Source of the DNA: Campylobacteraceae bacterium
GTDB taxonomy: Bacteria > Campylobacterota > Campylobacteria > Campylobacterales > Sulfurovaceae
Assembly: GCA_027036015.1 (NCBI GenBank)
Contig: JALVTH010000017.1
Span: 1 to 47,272 of the forward strand
Direction of reading: 5' to 3'
Length of the DNA: 47,272 nt
Below the pieces are notes generated by a model that was not told the origin of the DNA, ran no database searches, and saw nothing but the letters and a program-made list of their open reading frames with translations. Positions 8,898 through 15,123 of the stretch are shown here, piece by piece (the first letter of the stretch is position 1; every line of letters starts with the position of its first letter). A program made the position numbers and the translations under genes.

Positions 8898-11172
8898 ATA
8901 TAGTATGGCGCTCTCTAACAATTTTTGCAGCTTGAACCATATTTTTAAGGCTTGGTTTTACCTCTTCCCATTTTCGAGTTTTCAATCCACAATCTGGATT
9001 AACCCAAAGTTGCGTAATAGGAAGTACTTCAAGAAGTTTTTCAATTTGTTCTACCATCTCTTGAACGCTTGGAATTCTTGGTGAATGAATATCATAAACT
9101 CCAGGACCTACTTCTTGTTTATAGCCAACTTTTGCAAAAACTTTTAAAAGCTCATTGCCACTTCTTGCTGTTTCAATAGAGATAACATCAGCATCCATTG
9201 CCTCAATTGTTTTAATTATGTCGTTAAATTCGCTATAACACATATGAGTGTGAATTTGTGTTTGAGCCTTTGCTGGAGCTACACAAATTTTAAAATCTCT
9301 TACAGCCCACTTTTCATATTCTGGGATTTTGCTTTTTCTTAAAGGATAGCCCTCTTTAAAGGCTGCTTCATCAACTTGAATAATTTTAATACCAGCTTCT
9401 TGTAAATCGCTTACTTCATCAGCAATTGCTAAAGCAATTTGTTTAGAAACCTCGCTTCTTTCAATATCATCGCGCACAAATGACCAATTTAAAATGGTAA
9501 CTGGACCTGTGAGCATTCCTTTAACAATTTTTTTCGTTTTGCTTTGAGCATAAGTAATCCAATCAACAGTCATAGCTTTTGGACGACTTACATCTCCATA
9601 AATAATTGGTGGTTTAACACAGCGGCTTCCATAGCTTTGAACCCAACCATTTTGTGTAAAAGCAAAGCCTTTGAGTTGCTCTCCAAAATATTCAACCATA
9701 TCATTTCGCTCAGGCTCTCCATGCACTAATACATCAAGTCCCGCTTCTTCTTGAAAAGCAATACAATCATCAATATAAGCTTTTATAATTGCTTCATACT
9801 CTTCTTTGGAAATTTCTCCTTTTTTAAAATCGCGTCTTGCTTTTCGAATTTCTTGAGTTTGAGGGAATGAGCCAATTGTTGTTGTTGGTAAGATTGGATA
9901 TTGAAGCATTTGATGCTGAATTTTGATTCTCTCTTCAAATTTATCTTCACGCTCTAATTTAAAGTTGCTCTTTAGTCGCTCTTGCACAGTTTTATCATGA
10001 ATGATTGGAGCACTTTTTCTTGTAATATTTGCTTGAGTGTTTGCCTCTAAAAGAGCGGTAAGCTCATCATTTAAGTTTTCAAGCCCATTTCTAAAGATCT
10101 CTTCAATAATTTTAATTTCAAGAAGTTTTTCTTTTGCAAAGCTAAGCCAGCTTTTAATTTCGCTACTTAATTTTTCTTCATACTCTAAGCTATATGGCAC
10201 ATGTAAAAGCGAGCAAGAGCTTCCAACATAAATTTTTTCTTTATCAATTTTTGTAGCAATTTCATTTAAAAGCTCAACACTTTTTTTAATATCATTAATC
10301 CAGATATTTCTTCCATCAACGATTCCAGCAAAAAGTACTTTTTCGCTCTTTGCCATTGCTTCAATTGAGTTAATATTCTCTTTTCCATGCACAAAATCAA
10401 GTGCCAAACCATAAATTGGAGTTGAAAGAAGGATTTTATTAGCCTCATTTGAGTGTTCAAAGTATGTTGCAACGATAATTTTAAGATTATTGCTTACCTT
10501 TGCTAATTTTTCATATGTTGGTTTAATAAGGCTTAACTCTTTGGCTTCTAAATCTCTTACAAAGTGTGGTTCATCAATTTGCACAAAAACTTCATCATCA
10601 AGCTTTGCAATTTCACTTAGAAGCTCTTCATAAATTGGTAAAATTTTTCCTAAAAGCTCATATGTATCACCTCGATCGATTCTTTTAGAAAGCGCTAAAA
10701 AGGTGATTGGTCCAATAATATTTACTTTTGGAGTAATTCCAAGCTCTTTTGCCTCTTTATATTCATTAATAATTTTGTTTGCATTGAGTTTATATGTATC
10801 TTGAGGGCTAAGCTCTGGAACAATATAGTGGTAATTAGTATTAAACCATTTTGTCATTTCCATTGCAACGGCAGTGTCGTTCCCTCTTGCCATAGAAAAA
10901 TAAAGTTCTTCATCTTGTAAGCCTTGAAAGCGTTTAGGAATTGCTCCAAGCATAATAGCTGTATCTAACATATTATCATAAAGTGAAAAATCATTAACAC
11001 TAATTAAATCAATGCCAGCTTCTTTTTGATAGAGCCAATGTCTTTTTCTTAGCTTTTTTGCGACACGTTCAACCTCGCTAAAATCGCTTTTGCCACTCCA
11101 ATAATTTTCTAAAGTAAATTTTAATTCTCTTTTTTCACCAATTCTTGGGAATCCAATAACAAAACTAGCCAT
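8896..11172 (-). CDS. metE: Cobalamin-independent methionine synthase MetE
   Basis: MetE transfers the methyl group of 5-methyltetrahydropteroyl-tri-L-glutamate to homocysteine without B12. At 758 residues it is the full two-barrel form (E. coli 753). The N-terminal substrate-recognition barrel begins FVIGFPRIGEKRELKF. The C-terminal catalytic barrel begins PILPTTTIGSFPQTQEIRKA and carries the zinc ligands in HTHMCYSEF, ISIETARSG and NPDCGLKTR. ATG 11172 has AAAGGAT upstream. It ends in a clear intrinsic terminator. A 61-codon ORF with its own TATAAT promoter precedes it by 87 bases, suggesting leader-dependent control. The genome also has metH 4 kb away, so methionine can be made with or without B12. 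Confidence 0.98.
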   Translation of the reverse strand: MASFVIGFPRIGEKRELKFTLENYWSGKSDFSEVERVAKKLRKRHWLYQKEAGIDLISVNDFSLYDNMLDTAIMLGAIPKRFQGLQDEELYFSMARGNDTAVAMEMTKWFNTNYHYIVPELSPQDTYKLNANKIINEYKEAKELGITPKVNIIGPITFLALSKRIDRGDTYELLGKILPIYEELLSEIAKLDDEVFVQIDEPHFVRDLEAKELSLIKPTYEKLAKVSNNLKIIVATYFEHSNEANKILLSTPIYGLALDFVHGKENINSIEAMAKSEKVLFAGIVDGRNIWINDIKKSVELLNEIATKIDKEKIYVGSSCSLLHVPYSLEYEEKLSSEIKSWLSFAKEKLLEIKIIEEIFRNGLENLNDELTALLEANTQANITRKSAPIIHDKTVQERLKSNFKLEREDKFEERIKIQHQMLQYPILPTTTIGSFPQTQEIRKARRDFKKGEISKEEYEAIIKAYIDDCIAFQEEAGLDVLVHGEPERNDMVEYFGEQLKGFAFTQNGWVQSYGSRCVKPPIIYGDVSRPKAMTVDWITYAQSKTKKIVKGMLTGPVTILNWSFVRDDIERSEVSKQIALAIADEVSDLQEAGIKIIQVDEAAFKEGYPLRKSKIPEYEKWAVRDFKICVAPAKAQTQIHTHMCYSEFNDIIKTIEAMDADVISIETARSGNELLKVFAKVGYKQEVGPGVYDIHSPRIPSVQEMVEQIEKLLEVLPITQLWVNPDCGLKTRKWEEVKPSLKNMVQAAKIVRERHTI

Positions 11173-11259
11173 AATCTATCCTTTTGTAAAAAATTTAATA
11201 ATAAAGTAGGGTAATTTAAACAATAATAAAATAAGTAAAAATCGTTTGATGAATGGAAA

Positions 11260-11445
11260 TTAAAAATGTGGAGGATGGATTCCCGTTCTTCTGAAGCTAA
11301 AATCAAAAGATTCAAATGTCTCTTTTGGAATAAAGCTATTTAAAAGTAAAATAAGTCTGGTTTTGCGCTTGAAAATAGTATTACAATGACATTTTTTTTG
11401 ATTGATTAAGGATAAAATTGTTTCAAAATAGACGCTATTACTCAT
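11260..11445 (-). CDS. Candidate regulatory leader ORF upstream of metE
   Basis: A 61-codon ORF beginning MSNSVYFETILSLINQ. Evidence that it is expressed: a perfect TATAAT lies at 11475-11470, placing its ATG as the first AUG about 18 bases after the expected transcript start, and metE follows 87 bases after its stop. The ribosome site (GGGA) is weak. The peptide has a Cys-His-Cys cluster (KKCHCN), a basic stretch, a short hydrophobic segment (LILLLNSF) and a C-terminus reading FDFSFRRTGIHPPHF. The last part matches, without gaps, the end of the short ORF upstream of the btuB-like gene (pattern F-[ST]-F-x6-P-P-x-F). Consecutive prolines near the stop could stall ribosomes. No database family is known to me. 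Confidence 0.5.
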   Translation of the reverse strand: MSNSVYFETILSLINQKKCHCNTIFKRKTRLILLLNSFIPKETFESFDFSFRRTGIHPPHF

Positions 11446-11469
11446 TTTCCCAAACTTGTTTTAAAATAC

Positions 11470-11475
11470 ATTATA
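11470..11475 (-). promoter_or_regulatory. -10 box for the leader ORF and metE
   Basis: A perfect TATAAT on the minus strand, preceded by an AT-rich stretch. It lies 25-30 bases before the leader ORF start. No comparable -10 box is seen between the leader ORF and metE, so metE is probably transcribed from here. Confidence 0.55.
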
Positions 11476-11547
11476 TATTAATATTTTACTACTTAAAACT
11501 TTATTAATTTTTGCTTTTTGAAAGAAGAAAGAGAGTATATATTTTTA

Positions 11548-11886
11548 TTAATTGATAGGTTTTATATCTTTTAGTAATCTTTGAAAAAGTATATCTTCAA
11601 GGTTTCTACTTGAATCAATTACTGCAACGATAAAAATTGTATTCTTATCGATTTTATAAATAATTCTCCATCTTTTATAGATTAGTTCTCGATATTTTGA
11701 AATGCCAATTTGTAAAAGCTCTGGAACGATTCTTTTACTTTTTGGAAAAGTTGATAAATTATTACATTGATTTTTTATTTCAAAAAATATTCTTTTTGCT
11801 TTTTCGATGTTTTCAACTTTGATATATTCTATAATTGTTTCTAAATCAAATTCTGCACTTTTTGTCCATATAATTTGATAATTCAT
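11548..11886 (-). CDS. Type II toxin, RelE/ParE superfamily
   Basis: A 112-residue protein with the ParE/RelE layout: an N-terminal strand-helix hairpin (IIWTKSAEFDLETIIEYI), a KAKRIFFEI helix, then the core strands with YRELIYKRWRIIYKI and a final strand IFIVAVIDSSR. Family members either cut mRNA in the ribosome (RelE) or poison DNA gyrase (ParE). The sequence resembles the ParE branch in its RELIYKRWRIIYKI core, but the activity cannot be assigned. The gene starts three bases after the antitoxin stop, a classic antitoxin-first operon. It appears intact. Confidence 0.85.
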   Translation of the reverse strand: MNYQIIWTKSAEFDLETIIEYIKVENIEKAKRIFFEIKNQCNNLSTFPKSKRIVPELLQIGISKYRELIYKRWRIIYKIDKNTIFIVAVIDSSRNLEDILFQRLLKDIKPIN

Positions 11887-11889
11887 ATC

Positions 11890-12162
11890 TTATCCAAAAA
11901 GTTTCTTTTCTAAATTTTCAAACATCTTTTCTTGAGTAATGATTTTTTGATTTTGTATCTCTTCTTCACTTTGAATAATCATTTTAAGCAAGGCTAAAGA
12001 GTTTTGTAAATTTTCGTAACTTTGTATGTCTTGAATAACAGCTTTTGCTTCTCCATTTTGCGTTATTATAATTGGCTGCTTATTTTTATTGACGCTATTT
12101 ATTACTTCTGCCGTTTTTGATTTGAGATAACTGATAGGTTTAATATTTTTACTAAATTGCAT
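11890..12162 (-). CDS. Type II antitoxin, Phd/YefM family
   Basis: A 90-residue partner of the RelE/ParE-type toxin. The N-terminal DNA-binding half has the Phd/YefM signature (ISYLKSKTAEVINSVNKNKQ, then PIIITQNGEAKAVIQDIQSYE), and the C-terminal half is the toxin-wrapping helix ending EKKLFG. The ATG at 12162 is preferred over a TTG two codons earlier because AAGGA lies at the right distance for the ATG only. Upstream, an inverted repeat beside a TACAAT -10 box could be the autoregulatory operator. The pair is probably an acquired cassette between metE and the btuB-like operon. Confidence 0.87.
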   Translation of the reverse strand: MQFSKNIKPISYLKSKTAEVINSVNKNKQPIIITQNGEAKAVIQDIQSYENLQNSLALLKMIIQSEEEIQNQKIITQEKMFENLEKKLFG

Positions 12163-12186
12163 TGTCAAATCCTTACACTTTTTTAC

Positions 12187-12215
12187 ATTGTACTAAATTT
12201 AATCTTAATTTGGTA
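12187..12215 (-). promoter_or_regulatory. Toxin-antitoxin promoter with candidate operator
   Basis: TACTAAATT (12191-12199), a seven-base spacer, then AATTTGGTA (12207-12215) form an inverted repeat with one mismatch. On the minus strand a TACAAT -10 box (12192-12187) abuts it, so antitoxin bound here would cover the promoter, as is usual for Phd/YefM systems. Confidence 0.5.
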
Positions 12216-12224
12216 TAAGTAGTG

Positions 12225-12791
12225 CTATTTTTCTTTTTGAAAGCTTTTGAAAATTGAAAAGATTATTGCAAGTTCAACTATAATTAAAAGATAGTGCAAA
12301 TCATATACCTTATCTTGATTTTTGCTAATGCCAAAGTGTTCTAAGAGTTTATAAAAAATAAAAGCAACTCCCATTCCAATTAAGTAGCCAAGTTGCTTTG
12401 CAGTATCGATATTACTTAAAAATTCGTCATTTTTTGCAATAAGAGTTTCAGCTCGAACTAAATATGAGCCAAACATAAAGGTAATTTGATATCCAATATA
12501 AACAATTAAAGCACTTTGGTAAGTATAGGGGTGGAGTAAAAAGATAATCATAATAACTAAAAGCACCACTTCTACAAAAAGAGAAATTTTAAAAAACCAC
12601 TTAATATTTAAAATCTTATCATAAAGCCTGGCAATAAAAAGCATTCCAAGAGCTAAGGCTATGCCTCCAAGAGAATAAATTGAAGGTTTTAGGGGTGCAT
12701 AAATGGTAAAAACTGCTCCAACACTCAAACCTAAAAAGAGTGAATTTAAAAATTTATAACGAAGATACCAAATAGGATTTAGTGTTAACAT
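12225..12791 (-). CDS. Small polytopic inner-membrane protein downstream of the btuB-like receptor
   Basis: A 188-residue protein with about six hydrophobic helices and little soluble sequence. It begins MLTLNPIWYLRYKFLNSLFL. Glycine-rich helices (GLSVGAVF, GGIALALGMLFIA) joined by a short basic loop (RLYDK), and a helix TAKQLGYLIGMGVAF, resemble the N-terminal half of a major-facilitator transporter, but I cannot place it in a family. ATG 12791 has AAAGG nine bases upstream. It follows the TonB-dependent receptor gene in the same direction after a 162-base spacer containing a hairpin and heptamer repeats. An inner-membrane role linked to the receptor's ligand is an inference from position only. 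Confidence 0.7.
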   Translation of the reverse strand: MLTLNPIWYLRYKFLNSLFLGLSVGAVFTIYAPLKPSIYSLGGIALALGMLFIARLYDKILNIKWFFKISLFVEVVLLVIMIIFLLHPYTYQSALIVYIGYQITFMFGSYLVRAETLIAKNDEFLSNIDTAKQLGYLIGMGVAFIFYKLLEHFGISKNQDKVYDLHYLLIIVELAIIFSIFKSFQKEK

Positions 12792-12849
12792 TTTTGACCT
12801 TTTATTAAGCTCAAAGCTAATAGATATTGTTTTTGTAGCTATTGGGATG

Positions 12850-12871
12850 GGGCAAAGTTTTATCTTTGCCC
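12850..12871 (-). terminator. Hairpin between the btuB-like gene and the membrane-protein gene
   Basis: GGGCAAAG (12850-12857), loop TTTTAT, CTTTGCCC (12864-12871): a perfect eight-base-pair stem about 80 bases after the receptor stop. In the direction of the genes there is no U-tract (the T-run lies on the opposite strand), so it may attenuate or stabilise mRNA instead of terminating fully. Confidence 0.45.
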
Positions 12872-12895
12872 ATGCACTTTTTTTACCAAAATACC

Positions 12896-12951
12896 AATTA
12901 CTAATTACTCTTCACTAATTACTATTTACTAATCACTAATCACTCTTTACT
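12896..12951. repeat. Eight tandem degenerate heptamers
   Basis: Eight uninterrupted seven-base units with consensus AATYACT (AGTRATT on the gene strand). Every unit ends in ACT; the variants are AATTACT (three), AATCACT (two), CTTCACT, ATTTACT and CTTTACT. The array starts two bases after the stop of the btuB-like gene and lies wholly in non-coding DNA. Confidence 0.85.
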
Positions 12952-12953
12952 CC

Positions 12954-14789
12954 CTAAAACTTATACTCTAACTTAGCATAGATACTTCTTCCCTCAACAG
13001 AGTAATTTTTAACAGTTTCATATTTTTTGTCAAAAATATTTTTAATTGTAAAGCTAAACTTTAAATTATTTTTGATTGTTGTGTTATAAGTTAAATCAAA
13101 AGTAGTATAGCTTTTTAGGGTTACTTCTTGTATAGGATAAGTTAAGTAATCTTTATCTTTTCTTTTTCCTACATAATTTGCACTCAAGCCAATATGAGTT
13201 GTTTCATTAAAGTAATAATCTATAAAAAGAGAAGCTGTATTTTGTGGTACTTTTTGGGCTATTTTTCCTTTAGTATCTTTGAAATTAAAAAGATGTGTCC
13301 AGTTTGCTCCAATTACAAAACCATTATTAAATGCATATTGCGTTTGTAATTCTATTCCTTCTCTTTTTATGCTTTTAGTTCCGTTAAAGAAGTCTGATTT
13401 ATAAAGTTTTGGATAATAGACTGAGTAAATTTTATCTTTGATTTTTTCATGGAAATAAGTAAGGTTGATATAGTTTTTATACCCAATAGTAATATCATAT
13501 CCTTTTAAACTTTCTGGTTTAAGTCCATTTGGAGCATGTAAAAATTGATAAATACTTGGTGCTTTATAGCCTGTATAGATATTAAAAGCACTATGTAGTC
13601 CCTCAATTGCATTGCATTCTCTTTTGATACCAAATCGATAGGTAAATTTGTTTTTAAATTTGTTAAAATTGTCATAGCGCAAAGCAAGATTAAAAGTAGT
13701 ATCTGCACCAAGAATTGAATCAATAGTATGGGTGTAAAAAGCAAATGCAGCATAATTTTTTAAAGTAGCTTTTTCATAACCTGTATAGATACTATTTGAA
13801 ATGGCTTTATTTTTGTTAAATTCTCCTCCAAAAGTAATACTATTTTTATTGCTGAATTTATAATTAGCTGTAATTGAAAAAAGAGTATTTTTACCTATGT
13901 AATTACCTGTTTGTTTCTTTTTGTTCAAATATTTTCTTTCCATTTTTACATAAGAAAGTTTTGTATCAATAGTTAATGCGCCTTTTGCAAAATGGTGACT
14001 TATACTATAAATGTTTTCTTTTCTTTTTCCATTTGAATTTTTGTCGTTAGCATTAAAACCATCATAATCATATTTATTGTTACCATAATGCCAAAAAAGT
14101 TCTAAGCTATTAAAATTATTAATTTGAAAATTTCCTTTAAAGTAAGAAGTTATATATTTATAGCCGTCATTTTCTGCGTTTTTTGGAGCCATAGCTGAAA
14201 AACTGTGTGTATCTAACCATGCAAGACCAAGAGCAATATTGTGTTTGTTAAATTTGCGTGCGAAATCAATTCCAATATTTTTCGTTGCGTAACTACCATA
14301 TTTTACAAAAAGAGAACTTTTATTGATATTGCCATCTTTTGTAATAATATTAATAGTTCCTGCAGCGGCACTTGCTCCCCAGATACCGCTTTGACCACCT
14401 TTTATAACTTCAATTTTTTCAACTAAGTCAATTGGAATTTGTTCTAAAGCTCCAGAAGCTGATGGCTGAGTATAGTCAGTAAGAGGGATACCATTGAGCA
14501 AAACAAGTAAATTTTCACTGCTTAAACCGCGAACAAAAACAGAAATTGGTTGACCATATCCTCCATAATAGCTTGCGTTAAAACCAGGAATATGGCTCAA
14601 AATTTCTGGAATACTTTGATAACCTTTTTCTTCAATCTCTTCTTTGGTGATTACAGTTACACTTTGGGTGATTTCTTTAATTTTTTGAGGCTCTTTAGAA
14701 GCGGATGTTACAATAATTTCACCTAAATTTTCGCTTGCAAAAGCTGAACTTATAAGAGATAAAACTGCAATAATACTTAATTTTTTCAT
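12954..14789 (-). CDS. btuB: TonB-dependent outer-membrane receptor, BtuB-like (cobalamin)
   Basis: An energy-coupled outer-membrane transporter. The 611 residues open with a signal peptide (MKKLSIIAVLSLISSAFAS), a TonB-box-like LGEIIVTSAS, the plug domain (to about residue 150, with VFVRGLSSENLLVLLNG and IEVIKGGQSGIWG) and a 22-strand barrel ending in the aromatic EYKF. The C-terminal 75 residues follow E. coli BtuB closely: YVGKRKDKDYLTYP, NIFDKKYETV, YSVEGRSIY. With B12-dependent metH divergently upstream, vitamin B12 is the likeliest ligand. ATG 14789 has AAAGGAT upstream. No B12-box riboswitch is visible in the leader; a 56-codon ORF occupies it instead. A different ligand such as iron chelate or copper cannot be ruled out. 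Confidence 0.85.
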   Translation of the reverse strand: MKKLSIIAVLSLISSAFASENLGEIIVTSASKEPQKIKEITQSVTVITKEEIEEKGYQSIPEILSHIPGFNASYYGGYGQPISVFVRGLSSENLLVLLNGIPLTDYTQPSASGALEQIPIDLVEKIEVIKGGQSGIWGASAAAGTINIITKDGNINKSSLFVKYGSYATKNIGIDFARKFNKHNIALGLAWLDTHSFSAMAPKNAENDGYKYITSYFKGNFQINNFNSLELFWHYGNNKYDYDGFNANDKNSNGKRKENIYSISHHFAKGALTIDTKLSYVKMERKYLNKKKQTGNYIGKNTLFSITANYKFSNKNSITFGGEFNKNKAISNSIYTGYEKATLKNYAAFAFYTHTIDSILGADTTFNLALRYDNFNKFKNKFTYRFGIKRECNAIEGLHSAFNIYTGYKAPSIYQFLHAPNGLKPESLKGYDITIGYKNYINLTYFHEKIKDKIYSVYYPKLYKSDFFNGTKSIKREGIELQTQYAFNNGFVIGANWTHLFNFKDTKGKIAQKVPQNTASLFIDYYFNETTHIGLSANYVGKRKDKDYLTYPIQEVTLKSYTTFDLTYNTTIKNNLKFSFTIKNIFDKKYETVKNYSVEGRSIYAKLEYKF

Positions 14790-14850
14790 AGTAATCCTTT
14801 GTTGTAAATTTGTTATTTTGATAAAATTAATTTAAGTAAGAATGAATTTA

Positions 14851-15021
14851 TTAAGCAGTTGCAAAGAAAGAAGGCGGAGAGGTTTTGCGCTCTTCAAAAG
14901 TAAAAGCAATTTTGTGGTATTTTAAGTTGCTATCTATCCAACACAGCTTATAAAGCGTTGAATACATAGCAATAACAGCTAAGCAAAAGTATCTTTTTGT
15001 AAAACCTTTTAGATATTTCAT
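14851..15021 (-). CDS. Candidate regulatory leader ORF upstream of the btuB-like gene
   Basis: A 56-codon ORF from ATG 15021 (MKYLKGFTKRYFCLAVIAMY...). It has a short basic start, one hydrophobic segment (YFCLAVIAMYSTLYKLCW), and a C-terminus IAFTFEERKTSPPSFFATA. A GATAAT -10 box lies at 15064-15059, about 40 bases before the ATG. No strong ribosome site is visible, and an in-frame TTG at 15075 is an alternative start. The stop is 61 bases before the receptor start. The C-terminal pattern F-[ST]-F-x6-P-P-x-F is shared without gaps with the short ORF ahead of metE. The two prolines may slow ribosomes, which would fit a sensor ORF, but this is inference. Confidence 0.45.
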   Translation of the reverse strand: MKYLKGFTKRYFCLAVIAMYSTLYKLCWIDSNLKYHKIAFTFEERKTSPPSFFATA

Positions 15022-15058
15022 AAGAGCAATTGTACATAAAAGTTTTTCTATTTTGCTT

Positions 15059-15064
15059 ATTATC
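15059..15064 (-). promoter_or_regulatory. -10 box for the leader ORF and btuB-like gene
   Basis: GATAAT on the minus strand after a T-rich run. It is the only good -10 candidate upstream of the receptor operon. It lies about 22 bases from the divergent metH -10 box. Confidence 0.4.
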
Positions 15065-15085
15065 GAAAAAAACAAAACTTTTTGC

Positions 15086-15091
15086 TACAAT
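15086..15091 (+). promoter_or_regulatory. -10 box of metH
   Basis: TACAAT preceded by TGC, an extended -10 arrangement. The expected transcript start is near 15098, followed by AAAGGT and the ATG at 15124. Confidence 0.6.
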
Positions 15092-15123
15092 TTGGTGAAG
15101 AAAATTAGCATTTAAAGGTAAAA

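Noticed and set aside
11173-11475. Possible SAM or B12 riboswitch ahead of metE
   Set aside because: No recognisable riboswitch core or strong hairpins; the segment is AT-rich with a short ORF.
13505-13753. 82-codon ORF within the btuB-like gene
   Set aside because: Same-strand alternative frame inside a well-supported receptor gene, with no independent signal.
14790-15075. Possible cobalamin riboswitch ahead of the btuB-like gene
   Set aside because: No B12-box-like sequence or suitable pairing was found on the minus strand; the space is occupied by a short ORF instead.
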